Source of the DNA: Limnoperna fortunei
Lineage: Eukaryota > Mollusca > Bivalvia > Mytilida > Modiolidae
NCBI GenBank assembly: GCA_944474755.1
Contig: OX104124.1
Location: forward strand, 7,652,437-7,716,436
Direction of reading: 5' to 3'
DNA: 64,000 bases
Numbering within the stretch: the first letter of the stretch is position 1; the number at the start of each line of letters is the position of its first letter. Positions 23,650-36,672 of this stretch are shown in pieces. The translations under genes were made by a program, and so were the position numbers. The notes beneath the pieces are model-generated. The model was given only the letters and a program-made list of their open reading frames with translations. It was not told the DNA's origin and ran no database searches.

Positions 23650-24434
23650 ATTAGGATTTATGTTTATAGCAGTAAACCAATTAAATGGACATTATTAGTT
23701 TCAGATGTGCAACGGCATAAAATTAATTACTACAGAAAATATTTAAATAAAATCTTGTCTTCTCGATTTTTAAGATGTTTTAAATGACCACCTTAAGATG
23801 TCAACACTGTTGCCTAATTTACAAGAACTATGAGTTGATAGAGTTAAATCTTGTATTTCTGGTAGATATAATTGGTCACTTTAATGTGTTTTTCCCGTTC
23901 ACTAAGAGTAAACAACAGGAATTTGGCCGCACACCGTTTGAGGGGGTGGGGGGACATGGCAAGGAAACGAGAAACAATTGTCACAAACAAAGTGAGTGCA
24001 TCGTGCGCGACATGTTTTTTCTTGTTTTTGCCCATATTTCATACTTCGCCCCCAAAATATATGGGCTCAAATTCCTGTGAATGAATTTGTACAACAAACT
24101 ATTTACATTGTAGTGTGTTTCTGATGTATTTCAGCCACTCTCGACAGTCGGCGAACCAAAAACTCACCCAGACTTGTAATAGTTAAGTAGGATTACATAG
24201 TTTTAGCGGCTAGTTAAAAGCAAATTCGAAGAAAAGATATAGATTTTTTCCTTCAAAACAAACATTTCATAAACATTTTTATTAATTTCAGCGCATAATT
24301 TATCAGCATTTTCTGAAAAATAGATTGTATAGGTTCTAATTAATTTCTAGTTTGCCCCAAACTTAAGTACAATATCTTTTGATCGTTTGCCAATATCTCC
24401 CCCACCCCCATATATGCGATCATTATATTGGATG
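23650..24434. other. No gene recognised
   Basis: AT-rich sequence with a G-rich patch near 23941. Short open frames on both strands overlap each other and show no recognised motif. Confidence 0.5.
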
Positions 24435-24440
24435 ATGCGA

Positions 24441-25585
24441 TGTAGCAACCGTTAATGTAATAACAACCGATAATGTAATAAACTTTTAAAATATTTTTTA
24501 ACATATTGTAATAAACTCAGTAGGTCATTTAAAAATACCTGATCGTAAAATACACCTTAGGTTTATCTTAGGCTACGCAAACATTTTTTTTTATTCTTAA
24601 ATTTATTACATTAACGGTTGAGACAGTAACCGTTAATGTAATACAACACCCAAATGTATTCAACATACAAAGATTTCAATGTTTGAAATTTTTAGTTTAT
24701 TACATTAACGGTTGAGAATGTAACCGTTAATGTAATAAACTAAAAATTTCAAACATTGAAATCTTTTTATGTTGAATCCAGACCTTTAGTTACTTGTATT
24801 CAATAGCATAAACGTTTATATTACAATCTTTCCGAGTGAAATTGAGTTTTGACGCATTTTGGTGTTCTATTACATTAACGGTTACATTCTCAACCGTTAA
24901 TGTAATAAACTAAAAATTTCAAACATTGAAATCTTTTTATGTTGAATCCAGACCTATAGTAACTTGTATTCAATAGCATAAACGTTTATATTACATTCTT
25001 TCCTAGTAAAATTGAGTTTTGACGCATTTGGGTGTTAATTGTATTACATTTACGGTTACATTCTCAACTGTTAATGTAATAAACTAAAAAATTCAAACCA
25101 GGAAATCTTTTTATGTTGAAACCAGACCTATAGTAACTTGAATTCAATAGCATAAACGTTTATATTACAATCTTTCCTAGTAAAATTGTGTTTTGATGCA
25201 TTTTGGGTGTTTTATTACATTAACGGTTACATTTTCAACCGTTAATGTAATAAACTAAAAATTTCAAACATTGAAATCTTTTTATGTTGAATCCAGACCT
25301 TTAGTAACTTGTATTCAATAGCATAAACGTTTATATTACAATCTTTCCTAGTAAAATTGAGTTTTGACGCATTTGGGTGTTGTATTACATTAACGGTTAC
25401 TGTCTCAACCGTTAATGTAATAAATTTAAGAATAAAAAAAAATGTTTGCGTAGCCTAAGATAAACCTAAGGTGTATTTTACGATCAGGTATTTTTAAATG
25501 ACCTACTGAGTTTATTACAATATGTTACAAAATATTTTAAAAGTTTATTACATTATCGGTTGTTATTACATTAACGGTTGCTACA
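24441..25585. mobile_element. 1145-bp element with ~190-bp inverted ends and AACCGTTAATGTAA arrays
   Basis: The left end TGTAGCAACCGTTAATGTAA and its reverse complement at the right end begin inverted arms that stay paired for about 190 bases. A 6-bp direct repeat ATGCGA flanks the element (24435-24440 and 25586-25591) and may be the target-site duplication. The centre holds about four units of 170-174 bp. Each unit is bounded by the head-to-head pair TTACATTAACGGTT..AACCGTTAATGTAA. No coding domain is present. The superfamily is not assigned. Confidence 0.8.
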
Positions 25586-25591
25586 ATGCGA

Positions 25592-26370
25592 TCATGTTGT
25601 TGGATGCAGGAATTTTGCGGATATTTTAGCTCCGCCGCTAACCTTAAGTGTAAATATAAATATTTAGCATGGAATAATCCGAGAAGCTCCGTTATTATGC
25701 TTATCACAATATAGGCCGAATTTTACTGCCGTTATAATCCGGTTAGTTTTGTGATTTGTCGGGATAATCCAAAAAAGCGGGGGTACGATTATTCGTTCTA
25801 ATCACAATAATGGAGAGGATTTATATAGGCTATGCCTGCTATCCAATCCATTTCACGTTCTTGAATAAAATATGTTTAAACTAAACTAATCACAATAAAG
25901 TTTCAAAAATTCGAAAAGGTTGGATGTATCTCTATATATACTGTACATTTGTTTAGATCAGACAACATTCTTCCCAGTAGATTCAATGGAAAAGTATAAA
26001 TGACAAAGCGACTACAATATCGGAGAAAGGCATCAAGATATAGTGATGGCCGCTAGGGGAGGGGGTTGGTGCGTTGTGTGTGATCGCACCCCCACCCCTT
26101 TTACAGTAATTGTCAATCATTAGTAAATTTGTTAATGAAATATCAATGAAACATAGTTCAGAAAACATCAAAAGTGAAAAAGTTGTTCCATTTCTCAACA
26201 TAGCAAGTAAGGTTCATGGACGTCGGCAGTTCATGACAACAAGTTTACTAGTTACTAATGATTTCCTATTTTTCTTAATTCTCTGTAAAAGAAGAAGGGG
26301 CAATTCACCCAACGCATCGCCATTCCGATGCCATGATTGTGGGCATATTCTTTAAGATATAATACATTGA
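25592..26370. other. No gene recognised
   Basis: Short AT-rich spacer with a G/C-rich patch near 26055-26100. No coding motif or repeat beyond low-complexity runs was seen. Confidence 0.5.
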
Positions 26371-26477
26371 GCACGAATATATACTGATTTTACCACCGGT
26401 TTGTCCTTTTTGTACAATATTTGGTAAAATGTAGGCATAAAGGGCAAACCCGTGGTAAAATCAGTATATATTCATGC
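26371..26477. mobile_element. Foldback element FB3
   Basis: Arms of about 33 bases (GCACGAATATATACTGATTT.. and its near-exact reverse complement) flank a 41-base loop. Arm sequence is unlike FB1 or FB2. Confidence 0.7.
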
Positions 26478-27067
26478 CCCTAATGAATTATTTCGATTCT
26501 AATAGGATATATGTATTAACTTTTTTAACAACCCAAGTTTCATGACTTGTCGGCCATTTAGGACAAAAGTTTGATTTTGACGTCATTAAAATATGTGAAA
26601 AATCTTACTATATCGCCAAAAAAGAGCGTTGCTTGTTTATGACGTTGATTAAGAATATATACTCGTTTTTACACCTGGTGTGAAGTGCTTTAGGCACATC
26701 ATATTAGAATTAGACTATTAAAAGTTGTTGCTGATGGTGTAGTTTGTATGTGTTTCCCATTTATATGTGTTATTAGGGCATAAATAGGTGAGAGTTAGGG
26801 ATTCCATTAACTGGTTAAACCAACATACAAACTGCACTGAGTGACTTTTCCCGCCTGTAATTTGTTTTTCTTGAATTTTTGTTGATTTATTGTTCTGAAA
26901 TTTAGTTGATTAATTTAAGTGTGAGTTTTGTATTTGTCATTTCCCCTCTTTATTATATTTTATTGTAAATCATGCATTATTGGAGGTCACCTGCTATTAT
27001 ATTATAATGTATAATTGCATTATTATTGTATACTATGTGTCACTGTTTTATAATTATATATCAAATT

Positions 27068-27297
27068 TGAGAGGGGCATCTACTATTGATTACTGAGGTT
27101 GCGTGTTCGAGTCTCAACACAGATTGGGAGTACTCTTCTCCTATCTTAATTTACAAGAATTTCCAGGTTTCCTACCGAAGTCGGGGTTTTTATCCGGGTA
27201 CTCCGGCTTCCTCCCCCAATAAAAAACTGGACGCCTTGATATAGCTGTTAAATTGTTGAAATTGGTGTTGAAACCATTCAAACAAACCAACCAACAT
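27068..27297 (+). mobile_element. tRNA-headed SINE
   Basis: The head contains a B-box-like GTGTTCGAGTCTC near 27104. Then come the conserved CCGGCTTCCTCCCCCAATAA block, the TTGATATAGCTG..GTGTTGAAACC segment and a CAAAC-rich tail. The order fits a mollusc V-SINE such as RUDI (family knowledge, not searched). Confidence 0.75.
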
Positions 27298-27299
27298 AT

Positions 27300-29830
27300 A
27301 TATATGAGGTCATAAGTCATTGTTTTAGTATTGTATTGTCTATCATGTATCATAAAAAGATGAATATTGTATATAATATATCTAAAGTATAAACTGCATT
27401 TACTACTTAAATTGTTCTTGCAAAACTGTATATGTTCATGAAAATTACAAATGCGAGGGTTCCTCATCCTGTTTGTCTGTATTTTTCACATTTGTTTGAA
27501 ATCTTATGCAATATATCTATTTTTTCTGTAACTATGTATTTTGTTGTTAATCAGAAATAAATGAAGGTAATAACAAAATACCGAACAACAAAGAAACTGA
27601 AAAAAAAATATCCATATCTAATTCTATGCGTCTGTTGTTCACATGTCGCAAATCGTCCATGACTTTTGCTACGGGAATTTTACATTGTAAGTGATCCATT
27701 TTTTTCTAACAGGATTTAAATATTGTTTAAAAACGTTCGTCTGTTTTCGTACAATGGTATTCTGGCAGACATCGAGACTTTTCCCGCATGAACAGTAAAC
27801 GTCAAAGCCCAAAGGTTTTCAAATATACAAATATACTTTCCTTTCCGTTCTTATTTAGGTCCAAATTTACAATGGAATATCGCCCTATCAAAATGAAAAA
27901 AAAAATTGCTGCATTACAAAACTGAATATTTTGAGGAAATGACTGTTGATTTCAAAATTTAGATCCACAAAAGGAGATAAGCTGGAGCATACGCGGTTTG
28001 CATTTTTTGTTTGGCAAAAAACCTTCACCTAATTAAAGACGCGGACGAGTCGGTTTTTTACTTGATACCTTGGTTTATAAAGTTCATTAATTCATTTTTC
28101 GGGCAATATAAAGAGATACAATGTAAGATAGTTAATTCCTTTGTGTCATCTCCTTATATATGGACTACAATGCACTAATGAAAGTAAAAGTATGACAAGT
28201 TAAACAAGAAATAAATTAAGTGCTAAGATAAAATCAGCAGTTTCAATAAGGAGTCATGCCAGGGTGGAATTAAAAAAATAATTTTAAGGATTTTTTCTGA
28301 CCCCGTCGGTATATTTTCAAATTTTACCTTTGAACCAAAAGACGCTAACCAATGGTAACGAATGATTATTGAGGACAAACTTCGATTCTGATTGGACAAA
28401 AATAGTAAAAATTTCTGCGTTCGAACAATTTATTATGTTATACTATGATTAACATCCCTATTTGCTTTCTCAATTATTATTCCACTCGATTTTTTTTAAA
28501 CAATTGGTGGTGGTAAAATAAACTACAGAAAATGATTTTTATGTCAAAGAATGCTATTTAGAACAGATATACAATAACAACATGATAAAACCAAATGTCG
28601 TGTAATTGTGCTCATTGTATCTAGTGTAGAAGTCTATTTGCTTTGTTGACCATGTTATCTGTAAACAACCCTCACGCCGTATTTTCTTAAATTGACCGAC
28701 GGACACACACGCACACACGCATGTAAGAAATCTGTTATGTCTTAAATTATAGTCTTCTATTTGTTATTTTCATTATTTCGTTTGAAAGGAATATAACAAA
28801 GAGCAGAATTTAATTTAAGACGTTTAAAAGATTTCTTGCAAGAGAATACAAAAAGAGGGGGTGGGGTACTGTCCACGAGTACCCGTGCGATATATACAAA
28901 GAAAAGTTTGTAATGGTTTTTATAATTTACCTTTGTGGTTTTCAACTTCTGAAATAGCTATTATTATGGATATTTAAATATGTTTATTTTTAGCTCTATG
29001 ATTTTTTAAGAACTAAATGCTTATCTTATTCCTTTGCGTCCGTCGTCATTCAAATGCAGACAGGAGATGAAGCTCTAATTGCATCCCTCTATTTTTAGGT
29101 AACCTACAAATGAAGACATTAAACATCTCAATGCATTGAATTACATTTTTATGTTTCTGTGAGCACAGCACAATTAAATATTTTACTTAGAAGTTCCCAT
29201 TTTAAAAGATAGTCAAATTAATAAAATAGCAAACTGTAATGATTAACACCTAAACTTGATACATGTAAGTACATAAGTATACATTTTATGATATTTAATA
29301 AAAACAGGTGCTGTTTTGAAATTTTAATAGGCTAACTAAATTTGTTTTTGAGTTAATATATACGATGCATATCAAGAAAATAAAAAATCTCGTGACTACG
29401 AGATAAACATAGAAAGTTTGTATTTATTTATAATTATCTAAATTATGGTCTTCAACTTCTGAAAAAAAACTTTCAATAGGGATATTTAAATATGTTTATT
29501 GTTAGCTCTATGATTTTCTGCAATTGCCTGCAAGCATAAATTACATATTACACTAAAGGAAAACATTTAAAGGTACACTTTTATTTCTGACTTGAAATTT
29601 TCGGTGCATCACAAACAAATATAGTATTCAACAACATGTCGTAAACCAGAACAGGTATATATCGTAAGAAACGAGGACAACGGTACCAGCTAGGAGACTT
29701 TTAACGTTTTTTGATCTTGATGAAATTTAACGTGATCCTATTGCAAATAAAACAATTGGTGTTTAATTGTACTTTCGGATTTTATTTTGAAAATGGAGAG
29801 TCCTACTGAGGGAACTATTTTTGCACGTAC
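27300..29830. other. AT-rich stretch; one diverged direct duplication
   Basis: No gene was recognised. A block of about 100 bases including GGATATTTAAATATGTTTAT and TTAGCTCTATGATTTT occurs at about 28920-29010 and again at 29415-29520. A short CA-rich tract lies near 28700. Confidence 0.6.
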
Positions 29831-29833
29831 GTA

Positions 29834-30250
29834 TAATCTACAGGGTAAGGTTTTTGTTCAAGATTATAGTTTTTATTCATCTATCATACAATGCAGAAAT
29901 ATAAGGTATCTTAATTTCATTTGACTTATTTCTGATTCCTCTGTTATACTATGTACATGTGTATAGATGTAAGGTAGCTGATTTTTCATGGGTCCTAATT
30001 TTGTTTACACATCTTTAACATAATCTACAGGGTAAGGTTGCTTTAATTCAATACATATAGTTCTTATTCCTCCATCATACAATACAGAGATATAAGGAAT
30101 CTTAGTTTATGGGGTAATATTTCTGATTCCGCTATTATACAATGTATAGATGTAAGGGGTAGCTGATTTTTCATTGTAGTTTTTATTCCTTCATCATACA
30201 ATACAGAGATATATGGTATTTTATTTTCATGAGTCATATTTCTGATTCCG
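29834..30250 (+). repeat. Degenerate tandem repeat, about 2.5 copies
   Basis: The phrase AATCTACAGGGTAAGGTT recurs at about 29835 and 30023. The phrase TCATACAATACAGAGATATA or a close variant recurs near 29885, 30071 and 30194. Unit lengths differ (about 186 and 125), so copies have lost internal blocks. Confidence 0.7.
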
Positions 30251-30259
30251 ATATTATAA

Positions 30260-33070
30260 GTTATATACGTTCATATCCGTAGATATGGAGATTTTAACAC
30301 CTGAAGTGACCCAAGTACGCCCTGAGGCGAAGTCGAAGGGTGTACAGGGGTTCATCTGACTATATTGAAGATAATACACAAGAGGACAACTAGTTAGACT
30401 ATCAAGATAAAGAAGACATTTCTTCAGTATTACTTGATGATCAATAATAAAATATATAAATTACTTGTTTGAATTGTATATTGTTTTACTAATATTCAGT
30501 GACATGACAAACAAAGTACAGCAAAAACATTTAAGTAATAAACAAAGCTGATATTTGCTCTTAAACCATTCATCAATTATTGGTACCAAGCAAAAATTAA
30601 ATAAGTGTATCTATGTACTTTTATGATTATCAGCTACACATCCAAACTTGCTGTAGAAATCTAATCAGTTTCAAATTGTTGTTTTAAATGTGATTTAACA
30701 TCATTTAACACTTGACATTTTGCTTTATATCTTTGTAAGCTTAAGCCAAATTTGGTTCATCTGGTAAACTAACAACTATTTTGTCTATCATAGCCTGATT
30801 TTTTCTAGAACATCTAAATCGACTGATCCCTAAGGCGATGAATGACTTCCTTTGGTTTATGATAGTGTAACATTGAACTAAGTTCGATAAAGGCACTGCC
30901 AAACAGATTTGGCTCAGTAAGCAATCTTTGTATTCTAATCACCATTTTGGTGGTTTTTGTCATCAAGTCTTTTTCATCAGCCAAGTACTTGATATTTGTT
31001 TAATACATCTTCTTTATGTCTGTGATGTTTCCTGTTTCTGTTTAACATTAACACGTATTTATCGAAGTTTTTAATCAAAGCCGATTTGAACCGGCGATCT
31101 AAAAGCCTTTATTTACATCGTTGGTGACGGTCTAAATGTACATGGAAGGCTTTCAGTTCATTTTGTAACTTGTTGGCATCTATCTTCATTTTGAATGCTT
31201 AATTTATACTTTCAATACCACAACACTCCAGGCAGTTTCTTTCGACACTGTAAGGTGGGGATTCTAAGGCAACGCCCGAATTTCTTGTTTAGTAGTATCG
31301 GTTTGCCTGGTGGTCAGTTTTATTTTTGTTTAAAATGCTGTAGTGCAAGATCACGTCCGTCTGGTGTAGCTTCAATCTGCACGAATAAAACTCCATAAAT
31401 AACACACACATCTTGATTTTGGGATCGTATGTACAACTTTCGTGGCGTTGTTTATTCATTGGATTCCATATAAGTAAGACAACTCGCTTCAATTTGGTGT
31501 GTTTACGTCTCGATAAAATCTCGTTGACATATTGTAATACATTTGGTACACTTTAGCGTCGAATGAATAAGGCCGATTTGTCGATGTTCCGAAGGTATAT
31601 CTAAGATTTTCTAGCCGCGAATCTGATTGGCTAACGGAAAACTATTACAAATTAGAATTTTACCCCAAAACAGAAACTGTTATCTAACAAAATAAACAAT
31701 TTCCCAAAGATTCAAGAAAATTAATGAATACGTTTTTGAGCAAGTCTGAAAACAACCCCCTACCCCTCTCCCTTTTCAGGCGCTAAGTCCAATAAATCAG
31801 AGATTTACAAAAAAGAATACAGACCGTGGCACTAACACAATAAACAACCGTGAGCATTTTGAAAAGAAATTCTGTGAATGTTTTCGCAAGATACGACGGA
31901 TGAATATTTGTAAAACATAATACGTACTTCTGTCATTGATGGGTGTTTAATCAGATTGGAGACTGAACTGAAGGAATAGTTGCTTTGCAAGTATTAAATG
32001 AGCTGATCCCTGCCTCATGTTTGACGGGAAACAAAACAAATCAATACAAAATAAATCAGGTAAATTTAGAAACATATTAGAAATAAAAAATAAATTGTTT
32101 GAAATCCTCATAATTAATAACCCCAGATCTCCTATGTCTAGAATGGCAATGTCAAGGGCTTTGCTATTGGAAACTCCAAAAATCATTCTTTTAAAAATTT
32201 AAAATATCAGGTGCACAATAGCACTATATGAAAAAGGATTCTGCGAAAGTTTCATCAAATCCCATTCAGTGTCCATGTTTCGCTATGGGAAATCCTAAAT
32301 AGCATTCCAATCAAAATATAAAATATAAGGTGTACAAAGGCACTATAGTGACACAGATTTCATTAAAATTTCATCAAAATCCATTCAGTTCTGATGTGAA
32401 GAGTAGAACAAATAAAGCCGATAAAAATAAAGGCGTGTCAAAAATGTACAGCTATATCATGACTAACAGAACCCGTATATTTAGAATGTATGGCTATACT
32501 TTGGCTAAAAAAATAAACCTGTTATATCCAATACGTACATCTATATCATGGCCAACGAATAAAGCACGTATATTAAGAATGTTCAGATATATAAGTGGCT
32601 AGGTATCAGTAAATTCCCGGGCTGTAGGTCACTTTTTGACTGGCTACATTATACCTGGATGCAGCCAATCAATAACTCGCTTTCTTACAGGATTGGCTTG
32701 ACGATATCCAACTTCTAAATTCTACCGCAAAATACTGGTATCTTTCGAGTAATGTAATTGTTTTTTTTTTCAGTTATGACGTCCTAAGTATATTTTATCA
32801 CCCGCATTTGGAACTAAATATGTAAGGATGTCGTATACAACCCCCCCCCCCCCCCCAGAAATGTGAGGATGACACAAAACAGATGGTGAGTAACCCGAAC
32901 CAATTAAAATCGTGGTTGCACTTATGTGCTCCAGAAGAGTTGCGTTTCTTCAATTAATCGACTTAATCATGCCTTCTTTTTTTATTCGGAAGGGTGGGAG
33001 ACAGAGCACAGGAATATACAATATGAGTATCCATGACATACGGCAGTACGCAACTGTATAGACGTCTTAA
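30260..33070. other. No gene recognised
   Basis: AT-rich sequence. A decayed hairpin with CGCCCTGAGGCGAAGTCGAA lies near 30320, a poly-C run near 32841, and loosely repeated phrases (TTTCATCAAAATCCATTCAG) near 32250 and 32365. No coding domain was seen in six-frame reading. Confidence 0.5.
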
Positions 33071-33073
33071 TAA

Positions 33074-33245
33074 TGGCGCACTCGATTTGTACTTGATACA
33101 AAAACGTGAGGTAGCTGACTGAACAACATGTACCGTGTTGTCTCCAGTCTCTATAGGTCCTATTAACAATGACGCACTTGATTTGCACTTGTGACAAAAA
33201 CGTGAGGTAACTTACTGAACGACCTTTACCGTGTTGTCTCATGCT
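33074..33245. repeat. Direct duplication, unit about 97 bp
   Basis: Two diverged copies share ACAAAAACGTGAGGTA and ACCGTGTTGTCTC with an offset of about 97 bases. No function is evident. Confidence 0.65.
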
Positions 33246-33949
33246 TTTTGACATCAAAATACTGTAAAAAAAATAGTAAAATTAATTTTTCAGTAAACGA
33301 TGTTTGTTCTATGCGCAGCCATATTATATATTATGTGCCCACTGCGCATGGGCAAAATATGCTTAATCGCTTTAATGTTGCATACTTTGAATTGTAGCGT
33401 CTTAGGATGATTGCACATTAACGTTAGTACAAACAGTTCAGGAGGAGGTGAATGATACAGCTGCCAAAGTTTGATGAAACATAATGGTACTATAGTTTAT
33501 TGTGTTAACATCTAACATCCACGGCTGTTTACAACGACAATCCAGGAGCGTGGGAATAAAACTCTGCTAGTTAGTGTAGCACAACAGATAACGAAATATG
33601 ACATTCATTTTTGTTCTAGCCGTTGTATGACTGACAAATTGTTCACTTGGCACAGCGGCGATAGTATTAGTAAATTTCAGTCCTGAAAAGCTTATTACTT
33701 TGATGTTTTAGCACCAGCATGTAAACGTTTACTAACATTGAAGATTATACAAGTATTAACTTGAGCATGCTATCACTCCATAAAGACTCATAATACAGTT
33801 GTACTGTTTGCCAACGTAGGAGATAAATTGTGTCGTACATATGGACTTGGTACCCATAATGAGTACGTGGAGTTTACTATTCAACCAGTCGCATTATTAT
33901 TTACCCCAGACAGATCATGGTAGTAAATGAAAATTATATGAAAGGTATA

Positions 33950-34087
33950 CATTTATTGACTTTGATATAGGTTAATACCTAGTTGTATCAAACCTGAAAA
34001 AATATATACACCGAGGTAACGGCGAGTGAGGATATCATTTTGAGGGTTGATAAACCAGGTATAACCGTATACAAAAGTCGATGAATG
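33950..34087. mobile_element. Foldback element FB4, related to FB1
   Basis: The outer arms start with TTTATTGACTTTGATATA, close to the FB1 arm, and the centre CACCGAGGTAACGGCGAGTG resembles the inverted FB1 centre. Arms are more diverged than in FB1, so this is an older copy of the same family. Confidence 0.65.
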
Positions 34088-34560
34088 TTCTGTTATATGA
34101 TTCTTTTTCCTTTTAGACTGGAAGTCTCTAATAAAAAAAGATAACAATAACAATTTATTTTAAAAATAATAACTGTAAACTATCACATTTTAAATAAAAA
34201 GAAATTCACATTTTCCAATTAAAATAAAAGTAATAGTAGAGCAATTATGAAAAATTTGGAATAGGACAGTTTCGCCGAAAGGGGTTCTTTGAATTAGAGA
34301 TAAATATATTAACAGTTTCATGAGCAACATTTTGTAAATTTGAGGTATCAATTCCTTTCATTATTTCATTAAAGTTGTTATTGTTGTTCAGATCTGATAA
34401 TAGATTGTCGTATTGAGAGTTTATCGGTGATACCAATTCGGCATTATATATCCTGTCCTGTCGAACTATTATTAACTTCTTCGAGTAAGTTTTCGTTATC
34501 TTCCAAAGGCTTTGGGGAGTCAACAATTTTACTCTTTTTTCTCAAGTTGGCAGTTATTGT

Positions 34561-34935
34561 TTATGACATTCTTCTCTTAATGTTGGAAGCTGCATATCCA
34601 GCGTAAGTTTTAAGGGATTGTTCAGATTTATGTCCTGTTACAGTCGTTTTATGATGTCCTGCAAATTCATTTTTATCAAGAATGTGTACACAAGTAGACC
34701 TTAAAAAATGGTGTGTATATCGTTTCGATAGTCCAGTACTTTGAATAATTGTACGCATCATGTTACCAATAGAGTTATGGCCCAGTGGTGAGTTGATATA
34801 CCATATCACAGAATTACCATCATTGGATGGACGTTGAAAAAGCGACTGCATTTTGGATTTAGCTGTCTCTTATACTTGAGAAAAGACTTTACTGGACAAA
34901 GACAATCATCATAAAAGGCAAATACATAATAAGGA
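34561..34935 (-). pseudogene. Crypton/DUF3504-type tyrosine-recombinase relic
   Basis: The minus strand encodes CPVKSFLKYKRQLNP and, in another frame after a frameshift near 34855, LFQRPSNDG, YINSPLGHNSIGNMMRTI, GLSKRYTHHFLRSTCVHIL and VTGHKSEQSLKTYAGY. The R (HHFLRST), H (TGHK) and terminal Y (KTYAG) fit the catalytic set of tyrosine recombinases seen in Cryptons and KCTD1-like domains. The open frame 34245-34526 further down the same strand may be its C-terminal extension, with no recognised motif. No intact gene remains. Confidence 0.6.
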
Positions 34936-35689
34936 ATTGATAAATATACAAATTCTTATCATCAATGCATGTTGTTGTATTGATTGACACACTGATAAAT
35001 TGTCATTATACATGTATATGTTCTGATAAATAGTCATTGTAAAAATCACATTTTACAATAATTGTCTATTATACAGTAATTATATGCTAATTATAATTAT
35101 TATTGGTGCTTTTTGAACCCAGATTTTTTTTTGCAAATGTCAAAATAACTTTTCTCATGTATGGCTATTTTATGTACATTTAGAATGTAATGCCATCTTA
35201 GTCTGGTAATTCAGTTTTATAACATCGGAAAATAAAAGATTTTGAAAAATATATTAATAAACCATTATATGCATACACCTGCAAATTAATCCTTTTGTGT
35301 TTCAGTTATCACTATCATGTTAAATATTATTATCATGTCTGATAGAATAACTATACATATCTTCATAATACTGCCCTGATGAAAATTTGCATCTTCCTGT
35401 TTGAGTCAGAGGAGTTAACCCCTTTCTGTATCATGTTTGTAAAGAATCATGTTATCAAATATGACTTCAAGCATGAATCATCAATTCCTGTTTTAATTTA
35501 GTCAAGATGTTAAATAGATAACCCATCTAAGAATATGATTAATTACAAAATTTGAAAAGAATGTAGAGCTTCTTATTTTAAAGATTGTATATTTTAACTT
35601 AATTAAAATAATGCATATTAAAATAATAGCAGCATTATACAAATAAAAGTGAGTTATTAAGAAGTTGGAAGATTCTGTTTTAATGTGTC

Positions 35690-36116
35690 CATTTTCAATT
35701 CCTGATCAAAACAAAAAACATCAGAGAACCATCCAATAAATATTCAGGTATAGTATGGCTTCTATCCCCTTTAAGGTTTATGAAAATAAGGCATTTTTGC
35801 TATTGAGTCTAAGTCAATGTGGGAGTAGTCATTCATTTAAACATGTTTCTCATAGGTGTCTTTTAACTAAAGTCCTGTCATGGCTGCTATAATGAATTTC
35901 TGATCCAAAAATAAACAAAAGCTATGTAGAGTACCATCCATGAAACATTCTCGAACAATATTCCATCAATCACCCTTGTAAGAAATTAATATTAAGTTTA
36001 AGATAGGACCTTATAAAAAATTTTCAAATGCCTTTTGTGGAGAAAAAGGTGATTGGTGGAATATTGAGCGAGAATGTTTCATGGACTATAACCCTTCGAG
36101 TCATGTGAGCTGAAAT
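35690..36116 (+). mobile_element. Partial hairpin-ended element, split by FB5
   Basis: Core phrases such as CTCATAGGTG.. and CATGGCTGCTATAATG resemble the element at 36673-37890. It ends with ACCCTTCGAGTCATGTGAGC, the same palindromic right end. The 149-bp foldback FB5 lies just before that end. Confidence 0.5.
35937..36085. mobile_element. Foldback element FB5
   Basis: Arms of about 40 bases (TCCATGAAACATTCTCG.. and reverse complement) enclose a loop of about 68 bases. It lies within or at the edge of the partial element around it. Confidence 0.7.
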
Positions 36117-36672
36117 GAAATGACAAAAATATCTTATTACTTGCTTTTGCAATTTATCAACTTCCAGTTGCCAATTAATTAGTTCTGAAATTAATTAAAG
36201 CTCTAAATACTTGAGTTATCTTCCTTCCATTGTGATAATCTAGGCTTCCTGTGTTAGTTTGAAGAAAAAACTTCACACCCTACCGATGCTTAACCTGAGC
36301 TTTATTTGGATTCTGTTGTGAAATAAATCTTTAATTTACTTATCAATCTACTTAAAAAATAACAACAATAATTTTAACGTTTTACTTAAATGAATGCGAA
36401 GAACATATATTAACCTGTTTTGTTTGAAAATGAGCCAAATCAACTAGTGAAATGGTCGTGGTTTATATGAGATTTTACCACTTGATTATTATGAAGATTG
36501 ATTCCATAGTCCTAGAACTTACTATGTGATAACAACAAAAGAAATACACACCTGTACAGCTTTGTGCATTTATTTTTTAGTCCAAATCAAACATGGTGCC
36601 AGTCTCTACATTGTTATGATCTGTACTTGTCCCAAAACAAGAAGCAGTCTACTAAATTGAAACAATAAAACT

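Noticed and set aside
23784..24084. Overlapping open frames on both strands near 23.8-24.1 kb as a gene
   Set aside because: No motif, no poly(A) signal or splice pattern, and competing frames on both strands.
27068..27130. Functional tRNA gene
   Set aside because: The B-box-like segment belongs to a SINE head; no cloverleaf with anticodon arm could be drawn.
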